In this document: piece after piece, positions 1 to 9,133 of the stretch
How the letters are laid out: the number at the start of each line of letters is the position of its first letter
Position numbering within the stretch: position 1 is the stretch's first letter
Assembly: GCA_017853275.1 (NCBI GenBank)
Contig: JAFMJV010000018.1
Location: 1 to 51,520 of the forward strand
Source of the DNA: Chloroflexota bacterium
GTDB taxonomy: Bacteria > Chloroflexota > Limnocylindria > Limnocylindrales > CSP1-4
DNA: 51,520 bases
Direction of reading: 5' to 3'
Notes under the pieces: generated by a model
Told to the model about the DNA's origin: nothing
Seen by the model: the letters and a program-made list of their open reading frames with translations, nothing else
Databases searched by the model: none
Program-made: the position numbers and the translations under genes

Positions 1-1374
1 CACCGGAACGAAGCTGGCGATCGGGCCGATCTCGCTGCCGTTCGCGAGGCCGATGCCGATGAGGTTCTCCTGCGCCTTGTTGCTCAGGATCGAGGCGGTG
101 TCCGTGTCCACCATCCCGATGCCGAGGTAGCCGTACTTGGCGTAGTTGCTGCGGATGAGCGCGCCGCGCGCGTCCACCCCGAGGATGCCGACGTAGTGGC
201 CACGGACGTTGTTCCCGTAGACCGTTGCGCCGCCGGGCGAGTGGAGGGGGTCGACCACGAGGATCCCGACCGCCGGGAAGGGGACGGCGGGCGCCGGGCC
301 GGTGCCGGCCGGGCCGGTCGCGAGCTCACCGAGCTCGGAGTAGACCTGGTTCGACTTGATGTACGCCTGCGCCCCGGAGATCGGGGAGTCGGGGTAGCCC
401 GCGCCGGCGTAGATGCCGACCGAGGGGCAGATCCCGCCGGCGGGGGAGGTCCCGGCGGGCCGCAGGGACTTGGCAAGCCGGCTGACGACGAAGCCGTTGG
501 AGCGGATCAGGCTCCTGGTGGAAGCGAGGGCGAAGTCCGTCCAGCAGACGGTCGCGAGGTCGTGGCGGTACTGGATCGAGTTCTTCTCGATCTTGGCGTC
601 CGTGCGGCCGAGCAGCGTGCCCTTGCCCTCCAGGACCGAGCTCGTGGCGACGATGCCGGCGAGGGCGTAGTCGACGATCGTGTTCGCGTAGAGGTAGGCG
701 ACGGTCGCCCAGTCCTCGTTGAGGCCAGAGGGGCTCTTCCGGCCCGCGCCGGGCGCCCAGACCGGGAGGAAGCCGCCGCTGACGATCCCCGGGAAGCCGA
801 CGATGATGCCGGTCATCAGGGCACAGGGGCCGAGCGTCTCGTTGCCGGTCGCGAGGACCTTGTTGCCGCGGAACGAGATGCCGCGGCTGGCGACGATCCA
901 GACACCGACCTCGCGCGGACCGCAGCCGGCCGCGTCCGTGTCATGAGTGATCCGGAAGCCGTACATCGTGATCGCGTAGGAGTCGGCGATCAGGACGATC
1001 GCGTCTTCCCCGCAGCCGCTGAAGATCCCCGCGGCGCAGCCGCCGGCGGAGGTGTCCGGGTCGATGATCGAGGCGTAGTAGGACTTGGAGGCCTTGATCG
1101 TCAGGCTGGAGCGCCCGATGATGCTCACGGTCTCGGTGTAGTCGCCGGGGCAGACGATGATCGTGGCGCCGTCCGGGGCGGCATCGATCCCTGCCTGGAT
1201 GGTCGTCTCGGCCGGGCCGCTGTAGTTGCAGCTGCGGGAGGTGGCGGAGCCGTCGTCGTCGACCATGATGATCGGCGCGACATAGGTGCCTGCTGACGCG
1301 ACGGGGACGATCCCCGCGGCGGCGATCAGGCCTGCAGCCAGGGTCACTGCGACCCTTCGGCCGATCTTGTTCAT
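1..1374 (-). CDS. Secreted right-handed beta-helix protein, C-terminus beyond the window (partial)
   Basis: The reading frame is open from an ATG at 1374 down to base 1 with no stop, giving 458 codons of an incomplete protein. Residues 1-28 are a signal peptide: basic start MNKIGRR, a hydrophobic Ala/Leu/Val core and an ASA-G cleavage site. The next part has an early pectate-lyase/NosD-like pattern (TIQAGIDAAPDGATIIVCPG) in which a periodic block is predicted as flooding 'extent' text before parallel beta-helix rungs. The rest has many short N-x-I/V and G-I turns such as GNKVLATGN, YANTIVDYALAGIVA and YGNNVRGHYVGILGV, typical of PbH1 repeats. It is probably an exported carbohydrate-binding or surface protein; no catalytic residues can be assigned. 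An SD-like GGGGAGG lies just before the start. Family assignment is by pattern only. Confidence 0.75.
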   Translation of the reverse strand, partial: MNKIGRRVAVTLAAGLIAAAGIVPVASAGTYVAPIIMVDDDGSATSRSCNYSGPAETTIQAGIDAAPDGATIIVCPGDYTETVSIIGRSSLTIKASKSYYASIIDPDTSAGGCAAGIFSGCGEDAIVLIADSYAITMYGFRITHDTDAAGCGPREVGVWIVASRGISFRGNKVLATGNETLGPCALMTGIIVGFPGIVSGGFLPVWAPGAGRKSPSGLNEDWATVAYLYANTIVDYALAGIVATSSVLEGKGTLLGRTDAKIEKNSIQYRHDLATVCWTDFALASTRSLIRSNGFVVSRLAKSLRPAGTSPAGGICPSVGIYAGAGYPDSPISGAQAYIKSNQVYSELGELATGPAGTGPAPAVPFPAVGILVVDPLHSPGGATVYGNNVRGHYVGILGVDARGALIRSNYAKYGYLGIGMVDTDTASILSNKAQENLIGIGLANGSEIGPIASFVPV

Positions 1375-1438
1375 GGTCCCTCCCCTTCCGGTCCGGGCAT
1401 GGCGCATGGCGGGCTCACGGGCTCCGCCCATCCGAAGG

Positions 1439-1466
1439 AGCATACACGGACGGAAGCGGTGTGCAA
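1439..1466 (-). promoter_or_regulatory. Sigma70-like promoter for the beta-helix gene
   Basis: Reading the minus strand, TTGCAC (1466-1461) is followed after 16 bases by TATGCT (1444-1439). Transcription would start near 1432, leaving a leader of about 58 bases to the ATG at 1374. The match to TTGACA/TATAAT is good for such a GC-rich genome. The remainder of the gap 1375-1503 shows no gene. Confidence 0.5.
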
Positions 1467-1503
1467 TGCCATCCGGTGCCCTCATCGTGGGCCGAAGCGC
1501 CTG

Positions 1504-2307
1504 TCAGGTGTCAGGAGGCACCACCGGCGCGCCCCCACCCCATGCCTCCGGCCCGCAGATCCAGGCGGGCTCCGGGGAGCGCGGTGGCGGAGGCGGATGG
1601 CCGGGCCCGGGGAGCCGGCCATCCGCCCAGGCACGCTCGAGCCAGTCTGCGACCTCCGCGAGCCGGGACCACCGGACCGCGGGAAGGCCACGCTCCGCGC
1701 ACCAGTCGGCGAGCCGTCCGGTCGCGAGGACGATATCCGCGTGGTGGGCAGCGTAGCGGTCGCTCGTGCCGTCGCCGACGAGGATGACGAGCCGCCCCGC
1801 CGCACGGTGGGCGAGGACCCGCCCGCGCTTGCACGTCCCGCACCAGCCACACGAGGGCTCGCCGTAGGGGAAGGAGGCTCCCGCGGGCCCGCGCAGCTCG
1901 TTGCCGTTCGTGGCCACGGGGAGATCGGTGAGGCCGAGGCGGCGCAGGTTCGCCTCGATGTAGAAGCCGAGGCCGTCGCTCACGACCTCCACGATCGCTC
2001 CGCGCGCACGCGCGGAGCGCACCAGATCGATGAAGCCCTCGTCCTGGGGCACCGCGGCGGCCTCCGCCCGGAGCAGATCGGGGCGATCCGGGAGCACCTC
2101 CAGGTCCCACAGGAGGAGCTCGGCCGATCCGATCGTGCCGGCGTCATAGGCCGCGTCGTAGCGGGCGAGCGCGGCACGATCGGCGGCGTGCCGGTCGAGG
2201 AGGAGCGAGCCGATGTCGCGACGCGAGATCGTCCCGTCGTAGTCCACGAGGACGGCGACCGGGGCGCCCTCCCCCACGGGGGGCGGGCGGAGGGGCGCGG
2301 GGGGCAC
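1504..2307 (-). CDS. HAD-superfamily phosphatase (MtnX-like, HAD-IB)
   Basis: A 267-residue cytoplasmic phosphatase-like protein. HAD motif I is DYDGT (22-26, nucleophile D22, acid/base D24), motif II is VSDG (about 109-112), and the C-terminal Mg-binding acid motif is GDGTSD (178-183). A cysteine cluster CGWCGTCK at 153-160 is characteristic of MtnX-like/HAD-IB phosphatases and probably supplies the motif III lysine. Family members act on 2-hydroxy-3-keto-5-methylthiopentenyl-1-phosphate or other small phosphate esters, but no methionine-salvage genes lie nearby, so the substrate is open. The chosen start is GTG at 2307, the first possible start after the in-frame stop of the upstream small ORF; a GTG ten codons further in is the alternative. 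The last 40 residues are Pro/Gly-rich and low complexity. Confidence 0.8.
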   Translation of the reverse strand: MPPAPLRPPPVGEGAPVAVLVDYDGTISRRDIGSLLLDRHAADRAALARYDAAYDAGTIGSAELLLWDLEVLPDRPDLLRAEAAAVPQDEGFIDLVRSARARGAIVEVVSDGLGFYIEANLRRLGLTDLPVATNGNELRGPAGASFPYGEPSCGWCGTCKRGRVLAHRAAGRLVILVGDGTSDRYAAHHADIVLATGRLADWCAERGLPAVRWSRLAEVADWLERAWADGRLPGPGHPPPPPRSPEPAWICGPEAWGGGAPVVPPDT

Positions 2308-2343
2308 GCGGGTGCGGACGGTCGGGCGGGAGCGCCCGAACGG

Positions 2344-2499
2344 TCAGCCGGCGTTCTGCTCCCCGGCGACGGCCGACTCATCCGCCTCCTCGGTCAGCTT
2401 GAGCCAGACCCAGAGACCACCGAGGATCGCCGCCGGGAGCGTGACGGCGAGGACGGCCAGGACGACGACGAGCTTGATGAGGGTGGAGATCAGGCGCAT
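2344..2499 (-). CDS. Small single-pass membrane protein, 51 residues
   Basis: The ORF starts at ATG 2499 behind an SD (GGAGG, 8 bases before the ATG) and ends at TGA 2344-2346, just upstream of the HAD gene on the same strand, so the two are probably co-transcribed. It encodes one strong hydrophobic helix, roughly residues 5-34 (LIKLVVVLAVLAVTL then ILGGLWVWLKL), followed by a short acidic tail (TEEADESAVAGEQ). N-terminus in, acidic tail out is possible but not certain. I do not recognise a family. The ribosome binding site, codon usage and membrane helix support a real gene despite the length. Confidence 0.55.
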   Translation of the reverse strand: MRLISTLIKLVVVLAVLAVTLPAAILGGLWVWLKLTEEADESAVAGEQNAG

Positions 2500-2693
2500 C
2501 TCGGGTGCCTCCGGTCTAGGGGTCTCTCGGGAGCGTGATTCTAGGGCCGATCCGCTGGGAGCGGCGGGACGGCTCTCACCGGGGTGCGGTCAGCCGGCGG
2601 GAACGGGGGCGAAGGGCCTGCGCAGGAGCGGTCGGTATCATGGGCGGGCAGCACGAACGGGACGATGCCCGGCGCCCAGCCACAGGAGCGATG

Positions 2694-4787
2694 ATGACCT
2701 TCTCCGCCGACCCGGCGGGCCACCGGCTCGCGGTCGACACGATCCGCACCCTCGCCATCGACGGCGTCCAGCAGGCGAACAGCGGTCATCCGGGCGCCCC
2801 GATGGGGATGGCACCGATGGCCTACGTCCTCTGGACGCAGCACCTGCGCCATGCGCCGACGCATCCCGGCTGGATCGACCGGGACCGCTTCGTCCTCTCC
2901 GCGGGCCACGCGAGCATGCTCCTCTACGGGCTCCTCCACCTCACGGGCTACGACCTCCCGCTCTCCGAGCTGAAGCGCTTCCGCCAGCTCGGCTCGCTCA
3001 CCCCCGGGCATCCGGAGCAGGGGCTGACGCCGGGCGTGGAGGCGACCACGGGACCCCTCGGGCAGGGCGTGGCGAACGCGGTGGGGATGGCGATCGCCGA
3101 GCGGCGCCTGGCGGCGGAGATGAACCGCCCGGGCCACACGATCGTCGACCACCGGACCTTCGGGATCTGCTCGGACGGCGATCTCCAGGAGGGGATCGCG
3201 TCGGAGGCGGCGAGCCTCGCGGGCCATCTCGGGCTGGGGAAGCTCACCCTCCTCTACGACGACAACGGGATCCAGCTGGACGGGCCGACGCGGATGGCCT
3301 GGAGCGAGGATGTCCTCGCGCGTTTCGCGGCCTATGGCTGGGATGTCCGGCGCGTGGAGGACGGCAACGACCTCGCGGCGATCGATGCCGCGCTCACGGC
3401 CGCGATCGCGGACCCGCGCCCGAGCCTGATCGCGGTGCGCACGACGATCGGCTTCGGGTCGCCGAACAAGGCCGGCAGCCAGAAGTCGCACGGCAGCCCG
3501 CTCGGCCCGGACGAGGTGCGCCTCACGAAGGAAGCCTACGGGTGGGACCCGGACCAGACCTTCCACCTCCCGGAGCCCGCGCTCGCGCGCTTCCGGGCGG
3601 CGGTCCCCGCGGGCGAGCAGCGGGTCGCGGAGTGGGAGACGCGCTTCGCGGCCTACGCGGCCGCCTTCCCGGCCGAGGCCGCGGAGCTCCGGCGCCGGGT
3701 CGCGGGAACGCTCCCGGAGGGCTGGGACGCCGGGCTCCCCTCGTGGCCGGACGGTGCGGACGGCTGCGCCACCCGCCAGGCCTCCCAGGCCTCGATCCAG
3801 GCGCTCGGCGCCGCGCTCCCCGAGCTCTTCGGCGGTGCCGCGGACCTCTCGGAGAGCAACCTCACGGATATCAAGGGCGCGGGCGAGCTGAGCGCCGCGG
3901 AGGCGGGCCGGAACATCCGGTTCGGGGTCCGCGAGCACGCGATGGGCGGGATCGCGAACGGGATCGCCCTCCACGGCGGCTTCCTCCCCTACGTTGCGAC
4001 CTTCCTCACCTTCAGCGACTACATGCGCGGCTCGGTGCGCATCGCGGCGCTCTCCGGCCACCACGTCGTCTACGTCTGGACGCACGATTCGATCGGCCTC
4101 GGCGAGGACGGCCCCACCCATCAGCCGGTGGAGCAGATCGCGGCGCTCCGGGCGATGCCCGGGCTCAGCGTGGTCCGGCCGGGCGATCCGAACGAGGCGG
4201 CCGCAGCCTGGGCGCTCGCGGTGGAGGAGCGAGGGCCGGTCGCGCTCGCGCTCTCCCGCCAGAAGCTCCCGGTCCTGCCGGGGACGGCGGCAGCAGCCCG
4301 CGAGGGTGTCGCGCGCGGTGGCTACATCCTCGCGGAGGCGGCGGGGCCGGACGGGCGGGTCGTGGAACCCGCGGTCATCCTCATCGCCACCGGGTCGGAG
4401 CTCCACCTCGCGCTCGCTGCGCGGGAGCTCCTCGCCGCGGACGGGATCGCGGCGCGGGTCGTCTCGCTCCCCTGCCAGGAGCGCTTCGCGGCGCAGCCCC
4501 GGGCGTGGCGAGATGCGGTCCTTCCCCCGGCGATCCGGGCGCGCGTCTCGGTGGAGGCGGGCGTCTCCTTCGGCTGGGAGCGCTGGACCGGGACGGAGGG
4601 CGCGATCATCGCGCTGGACCGGTTCGGCGCGTCCGCGCCCGCCGGCGAGCTCCTCGAGCGCTTCGGCTTCACGCCGGCCGCGATCGCCGCGGTCGCGCGG
4701 CGGGTCCATGCCGGCGAGGCGGTGGGGATCGTCTCGGCCGCCCCCGATCATGCGCCGGGCGCCGGCACACACGCGAAGGGAGCCTGA
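2694..4787 (+). CDS. tkt: Transketolase
   Basis: Cytoplasmic thiamine-diphosphate enzyme that moves two-carbon ketol units between pentose, triose, tetrose and hexose phosphates in the non-oxidative pentose phosphate pathway. It has 697 residues, slightly longer than E. coli TktA (663). The N-terminal half has SGHPGAPMG (30-38), the SAGHAS loop, [14 protein letters not shown] and the TPP/Mg motif GDLQEG near residue 161. The middle domain has [17 protein letters not shown] near residue 463, including the catalytic/substrate His and the invariant Glu. The start is ATG 2694, five bases after AGGAG; ATG 2691 immediately before is too close to the SD. Reading further upstream to 2535 adds residues with no homology. 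First gene of the pentose phosphate operon; a TATCAT near 2636 is a weak -10 candidate. The stop is separated from pgi by a single base. Confidence 0.97.
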   Translation: MTFSADPAGHRLAVDTIRTLAIDGVQQANSGHPGAPMGMAPMAYVLWTQHLRHAPTHPGWIDRDRFVLSAGHASMLLYGLLHLTGYDLPLSELKRFRQLGSLTPGHPEQGLTPGVEATTGPLGQGVANAVGMAIAERRLAAEMNRPGHTIVDHRTFGICSDGDLQEGIASEAASLAGHLGLGKLTLLYDDNGIQLDGPTRMAWSEDVLARFAAYGWDVRRVEDGNDLAAIDAALTAAIADPRPSLIAVRTTIGFGSPNKAGSQKSHGSPLGPDEVRLTKEAYGWDPDQTFHLPEPALARFRAAVPAGEQRVAEWETRFAAYAAAFPAEAAELRRRVAGTLPEGWDAGLPSWPDGADGCATRQASQASIQALGAALPELFGGAADLSESNLTDIKGAGELSAAEAGRNIRFGVREHAMGGIANGIALHGGFLPYVATFLTFSDYMRGSVRIAALSGHHVVYVWTHDSIGLGEDGPTHQPVEQIAALRAMPGLSVVRPGDPNEAAAAWALAVEERGPVALALSRQKLPVLPGTAAAAREGVARGGYILAEAAGPDGRVVEPAVILIATGSELHLALAARELLAADGIAARVVSLPCQERFAAQPRAWRDAVLPPAIRARVSVEAGVSFGWERWTGTEGAIIALDRFGASAPAGELLERFGFTPAAIAAVARRVHAGEAVGIVSAAPDHAPGAGTHAKGA

Positions 4788-4788
4788 G

Positions 4789-6525
4789 ATGGAGACCGGG
4801 ACGACCGGGCTGCGCCTGCCGGGCGCGCTCACGGCGAGCGTGGAGGAGGCCCTCGCGGCGGCCCTTGCGGGTCGCTGGGCGGAGCGCCTCTGGGCACGGG
4901 ACACGACGCTCTGGACCGAGGATCCCGAGGTCGCGGCGCGGATCGCGCACCGGCTCGGCTGGCTGGACGCCCCGGAGCACTTCCGGGATGAGGTCGCGGA
5001 GCTGGAGGCGTTCGCGGAGACCGTGCGCGGCGCGGGGATGACGGATCTCCTCGTGTGCGGGATGGGCGGCAGCTCGCTCGCGCCGGAGGTCCTTGCCTCC
5101 GTCCTGCCGCGCGCCCGGGAGGGGCTGCGCGTCCACGTCCTCGATTCCACGGACCCGGCTGCCGTCCTCGCCGTGGACCGCGGCCTGGACCCGGCCCGGA
5201 CGATCCGCGCGATCGCCACGAAGTCCGGGACCACCACGGAGACGCTCGCCTTCCTCGCCCACTTCTGGCAGGCGGAGCAGCACCGGGTCGGCCGGATCCC
5301 CGCGTCCGCGGCCGGCCTCGGCTTCGTCGCGATCACGGACCCGGACCCGAGCCTCGCGGCGATCCCCCACGCGGACCTCTTCCGGGAGGTCTTCCTCAAC
5401 CCCGCGGATATCGGCGGCCGCTACAGCGCGCTCTCCTACGTGGGGCTCGTCCCGGCGGCTCTCCAGGGCCTCGACCTCGCGGCGCTCCTCTCGGATGCGG
5501 TCGGGATGGCCGCCCGCTGCCGGCTCGATGACGGCGCGAACCCGGGCGTCACGCTCGGCGTCGCGATCGGCGCGCTCGCGCTCGCGGGCCGGGACAAGCT
5601 CACCTTCGTCATCGAGCCCGCCCTCGCGCCGCTCGGCGCGTGGCTGGAGCAGCTGATCGCCGAATCGACGGGGAAGGACGGGAAGGGGATCGTCCCCGTG
5701 GACGGCGAGCCGCTCGGTGCGCCCGCGGTCTACGGATCGGACCGCGTCTTCGTCCGGCTGGGACGGATGACGCCGTCCGCGTGGCGGACGGAGACGGACG
5801 CCCGCCTCGCGGAGCTGTCGGCGGCCGGACACCCGGTCATCGATCTCCCCCTCGAGGAGCGCCACTGGGTCGCGGGGGAGTTCGTGCGCTGGGAGGTCGC
5901 CACGGCGATCGCGGGCGCCGTCCTCGGCGTCAACCCCTTCGACGAGCCCGATGTCACCGGCTCCAAGCAGAACACCGCCGCGGTCCTCGCGGGCTACGCG
6001 CGGGACGGGCACCTGCCCGCCGAGGAGCCCCTCGCGCGGAGCGGGATGCTCGCGCTCTCGGGGGACCCGGGCCTCGCCCTCGGGGATGGCGGCGCCGACC
6101 CGGTGGCGATCCTGCGCCACCACCTGGGCCGGGCGGAGGTGGACGGCTACCACGCGATCTGCGCCTATCTCGCCCCGGGGACGGAGCGGACGGCGAGCCT
6201 GCGCGCGCTCCAGGCGCTCCTCCGCGACGGGACGCAGCGGGCCACGACCCTCGGCTACGGGCCCCGCTTCCTCCACTCCACCGGCCAGCTCCACAAGGGT
6301 GGGCGGCCGGTGGGCGCCTTCCTCCAGCTCGTCGCCGGCCACCCCGAGGATCTGCCGATCCCGGGACGGACGGAGAGCTTCGGCGTCCTCGTGGATGCCC
6401 AGTCGCTCGGCGATCTCGCCTCCCTCCGCGCCCACGGCCGCCCGGTCCTCCGGGTCGATCTCGGGCCGGACCCGGACGCCGGGCTCGCCGAGCTGATCGC
6501 CCTCGTCCGGGCCGCGCTCGGCTGA
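4789..6525 (+). CDS. pgi: Glucose-6-phosphate isomerase of the transaldolase-fusion type, here standing alone
   Basis: Interconverts glucose 6-phosphate and fructose 6-phosphate and so feeds the zwf branch. It has 578 residues. Sugar-isomerase (SIS) signatures are clear: VCGMGGSSLAPE near residue 85, ATKSGTTTET near 143, AESTGKDGKG near 290, GVNPFDEPDVTGSKQ near 380, and LGYGPRFLHSTGQLHKGG near 485. This arrangement is that of the Pgi half of bifunctional transaldolase/isomerase proteins of cyanobacteria, actinobacteria and Chloroflexota, but no transaldolase domain precedes it: the first 60 residues are unrelated and tkt ends one base before. No tal gene is seen in the window. SD GAAGGGAG spans the end of tkt, so translation is coupled. 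Confidence 0.9.
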   Translation: METGTTGLRLPGALTASVEEALAAALAGRWAERLWARDTTLWTEDPEVAARIAHRLGWLDAPEHFRDEVAELEAFAETVRGAGMTDLLVCGMGGSSLAPEVLASVLPRAREGLRVHVLDSTDPAAVLAVDRGLDPARTIRAIATKSGTTTETLAFLAHFWQAEQHRVGRIPASAAGLGFVAITDPDPSLAAIPHADLFREVFLNPADIGGRYSALSYVGLVPAALQGLDLAALLSDAVGMAARCRLDDGANPGVTLGVAIGALALAGRDKLTFVIEPALAPLGAWLEQLIAESTGKDGKGIVPVDGEPLGAPAVYGSDRVFVRLGRMTPSAWRTETDARLAELSAAGHPVIDLPLEERHWVAGEFVRWEVATAIAGAVLGVNPFDEPDVTGSKQNTAAVLAGYARDGHLPAEEPLARSGMLALSGDPGLALGDGGADPVAILRHHLGRAEVDGYHAICAYLAPGTERTASLRALQALLRDGTQRATTLGYGPRFLHSTGQLHKGGRPVGAFLQLVAGHPEDLPIPGRTESFGVLVDAQSLGDLASLRAHGRPVLRVDLGPDPDAGLAELIALVRAALG

Positions 6526-6553
6526 CCCGGTCCGCCCCTCGACCATCCAGATC

Positions 6554-6572
6554 GGCCGGCGCCACGCCGGCC
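6554..6572 (+). other. Intercistronic stem-loop between pgi and gnd
   Basis: An 8-bp perfect inverted repeat, GGCCGGCG (6554-6561) and CGCCGGCC (6565-6572), with a CCA loop, lies in the 65-base gap between pgi and gnd. No T-run follows, so read-through is likely. It may stabilise or process the mRNA, or be incidental in GC-rich DNA. Confidence 0.35.
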
Positions 6573-6590
6573 CCACCCAGGGAGCCCCGC

Positions 6591-7490
6591 ATGGACCTCG
6601 CGATCGTCGGACTCGGCCGCATGGGCGGCAACATGGCGCGCCGCCTTCACCGCGCCGGGCATCGGGTCATCGTCCACAACCGCTCGGCGGAGAAGATCCA
6701 CGAGCTCGTGGCGGAGGGCCTCACCGGGGCGTTCAGCGTGGAGGAGACGATCGCCGCGCTCCCGGCGCCGCGCGTCCTGTGGATCATGCTCCCCGCCGGG
6801 GACGCCACCCAGGCGATGATCGACGAGCTCGCCCCCCTCCTCTCCCCCGGGGACACGATCGTGGACGGCGGGAACGCGAACTTCCACGATTCGCAGCGGC
6901 GCCATGCGGCGCTCGCGGAGCGCGGGCTGCGCTTCGTGGATGCCGGGATCAGCGGCGGGGTCTGGGGCCTCACGAACGGCTACGGGACGATGGTCGGCGG
7001 GGACGTGGACGCGGTCCGCCCGCTCGAGCCGATCTTCCGCTCGCTCGCGCCCGAGGGCGGCTACGTCCACGCCGGGCCGGCCGGCGCGGGGCACTACGTG
7101 AAGATGGTCCACAACGGGATCGAGTACGGGCTGATGCAGGCGTACGCGGAGGGCTTCGAGATCCTCCACGCCTCCGCCTACCCGATCGACCTCGAGGCGG
7201 TCGCCAAGGCGTGGCAGCACGGGACGGTCATCCGTTCGTGGCTCCTGGAGCTCGCGGGCCGGGCCTTCGAGCAGCACGGGACGGACCTTGCGGGGATCCG
7301 CGGCTGGGTCGCCGATTCGGGCGAGGGCCGCTGGACCGTCCAGGAGGCGATCGACCTCGACGTCCCCGCGCCGGTCATCACCCTCTCGCTCCTCGCGCGC
7401 TTCGCGAGCCGCCAGGACGAGAGCTACGGCGCGCAGGTCCTCGCCGCGCTCCGCCAGCAGTTCGGCGGCCACGCGGTGAAGGAAGGGTGA
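6591..7490 (+). CDS. gnd: 6-Phosphogluconate dehydrogenase, decarboxylating, short form
   Basis: Oxidises 6-phosphogluconate to ribulose 5-phosphate and CO2. At 299 residues it is the short (GndA/YqeC-like) form rather than the 470-residue enteric form. The Rossmann nucleotide loop is GLGRMGGNMA (7-16), the substrate loop is DAGISGGVWGL (about 122-132), and the catalytic region is HYVKMVHNGIEYG near residue 165, with the Lys and Asn of the family. Arg at HNR (about 29-31), after the second beta strand, suggests preference for NADP, but cofactor choice cannot be settled from sequence. ATG 6591 has AGGGAG at 6579-6584 with a 6-base spacer. It sits between pgi and zwf, and its stop overlaps the proposed zwf start. 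Confidence 0.92.
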   Translation: MDLAIVGLGRMGGNMARRLHRAGHRVIVHNRSAEKIHELVAEGLTGAFSVEETIAALPAPRVLWIMLPAGDATQAMIDELAPLLSPGDTIVDGGNANFHDSQRRHAALAERGLRFVDAGISGGVWGLTNGYGTMVGGDVDAVRPLEPIFRSLAPEGGYVHAGPAGAGHYVKMVHNGIEYGLMQAYAEGFEILHASAYPIDLEAVAKAWQHGTVIRSWLLELAGRAFEQHGTDLAGIRGWVADSGEGRWTVQEAIDLDVPAPVITLSLLARFASRQDESYGAQVLAALRQQFGGHAVKEG

Positions 7491-9133
7491 GCCCGGCACG
7501 GGCCGCGCGCGCGGCCCGCTCCCGGGACGCGGTCCTCCACGTGCCGCACGCGGGGCCGGAGCCGGAAGCGCACGGCAACCCGCTCCGGGCGGGGACCCGG
7601 CTGGAGCGGATCCCCGAGCCGTGCCAGATCGTCATCTTCGGCGCGACCGGCGATCTCGCCCATCGGAAGATCCTCCCCGCGCTCTACAACCTGCGCCGGG
7701 GCGGCCTCCTGCCCCCGGAGACGGGGATCGTGGCCACGGCGCGCCGGGGATATACGGACGCCGCCTTCCGGGAGGAGATGCGGGCGTCCGTCGCGGAGTT
7801 CTCGCGCAACCCGGTGGAGCCGGGGATCTGGAACGACTTCGCGGCGAACCTCCACTACCAGCAGGGCGACTTCTCGGACCCCGCCGCCTACCGCGCCCTC
7901 GCCGAGCGGCTGGAGCAGATCGAGGCGGCGGCCGGCACGCGCGGGAACCTCCTCTTCTACCTCGCCACGCCCCCCTCGGCCTACCCGGGGATCATCGAGA
8001 ACCTCGGCGCCGCAGGCCTCGCCCGCCGGGCGAACGGCTGGTCGCGGATCGTGGTGGAGAAGCCCTTCGGCCACGATTCGGCCTCTGCGCGCGCGCTCAA
8101 CGACACCGTCCTCGGGACCTTCGCGGAATCGCAGGTCTACCGCATCGACCACTACCTGGGGAAGGACACCGTCCGGAACCTCCTCGTCTTCCGCTTCGGG
8201 AACGGGATCTTCGAGCCGGTCTGGAACCGGCGCTACGTGGACCATGTCCAGATCACCGTGGCGGAGGATCTCGGGGTGGAGGGCCGGGGCGCCTTCTACG
8301 AGGAGGCGGGCGCGAGCCGGGACATCCTCCAGAACCACATGCTCCAGCTCCTCAGCCTCGTCGCGATGGAGCCGCCGATCGCCTTCGAGGCGGATGCGCT
8401 CCGGGACGAGAAGGTGCGCGTCCTGCGCGCGATCGACCCGGACTGGACGGAGGCGCGGGTGCGCCGGGATGTGGTGCGCGGGCAGTACGACGCCGGCTGG
8501 GTCGCGGACCGGAAGGTGGACGCCTACCGCGCCGAGCCGGAGGTCTCGCCCCGCTCGTCGGTGGAGACCTTCGTCGCCCTCCGGGTGGAGATCCAGAACT
8601 GGCGCTGGGCGGATGTCCCCTTCTACCTGCGCACGGGGAAGCGGCTTCCCCGCCGCGCCACGGAGATCGCGATCACCTTCAAGCGGCCACCGCTCATGCT
8701 CTTCCGGGACGCGGCGAGCGAGCCGGAGCCGAACCTCCTCGCGCTGCGGATCCAGCCGGACGAGGGGATCCTCCTCCGCTTCGCCGCCAAGACGCCGGAG
8801 CTGGGGCTCGATGTCCGCTCGGTGAACATGGACTTCACCTACGGCTCCTCCTTCCTGCGCGATGCCCCGGAGGCGTACGAGACGCTCATCCTCGACGCGC
8901 TCCTCGGAGATGCCTCGCTCTTCACGCGCGCGGACGAGGTGGAGGCGGCATGGGGGATCGTGAGCCCGATCCACCGCCAGTGGGCCGAGTGGGACGCCGC
9001 CCCGGGCGTGGGACGGCGGCGGCGCGCGGAGACGCCGGCGGAAGCGGTCCAGCCGTATGACGCGGGGACCTGGGGACCCGCCGCGGCGGACCGGCTGATC
9101 GAGGGGGCCGGGCGGCGATGGCGCCGCCTCTGA
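7487..9133 (+). CDS. zwf: Glucose-6-phosphate 1-dehydrogenase
   Basis: First step of the oxidative pentose phosphate pathway: glucose 6-phosphate to 6-phosphogluconolactone with NADP. From GTG 7487 the product is 548 residues, about 40 longer at the N-terminus than usual. The coenzyme loop is GATGDLAHRK near residue 52, the active site is RIDHYLGKDTVRN near 218 (catalytic His), and NHMLQLL follows near 283. The GTG overlaps the gnd stop (GTGA), implying coupling, with AAGGA just upstream; GTG 7541 would give a more normal length and is equally possible. The first 40 residues are Ala/Arg/Pro-rich and show no family match. The last codons overlap opcA by 16 bases, linking the enzyme to its activator. 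Confidence 0.95.
   Translation: MSPARAARAARSRDAVLHVPHAGPEPEAHGNPLRAGTRLERIPEPCQIVIFGATGDLAHRKILPALYNLRRGGLLPPETGIVATARRGYTDAAFREEMRASVAEFSRNPVEPGIWNDFAANLHYQQGDFSDPAAYRALAERLEQIEAAAGTRGNLLFYLATPPSAYPGIIENLGAAGLARRANGWSRIVVEKPFGHDSASARALNDTVLGTFAESQVYRIDHYLGKDTVRNLLVFRFGNGIFEPVWNRRYVDHVQITVAEDLGVEGRGAFYEEAGASRDILQNHMLQLLSLVAMEPPIAFEADALRDEKVRVLRAIDPDWTEARVRRDVVRGQYDAGWVADRKVDAYRAEPEVSPRSSVETFVALRVEIQNWRWADVPFYLRTGKRLPRRATEIAITFKRPPLMLFRDAASEPEPNLLALRIQPDEGILLRFAAKTPELGLDVRSVNMDFTYGSSFLRDAPEAYETLILDALLGDASLFTRADEVEAAWGIVSPIHRQWAEWDAAPGVGRRRRAETPAEAVQPYDAGTWGPAAADRLIEGAGRRWRRL

Noticed and set aside
2541-5399. A 952-codon open frame on the minus strand over tkt and pgi
   Set aside because: It is antisense to two genes with clear motifs; its translation is Arg/Pro/Ala-rich with no domain, as expected from GC-rich third-position bias.
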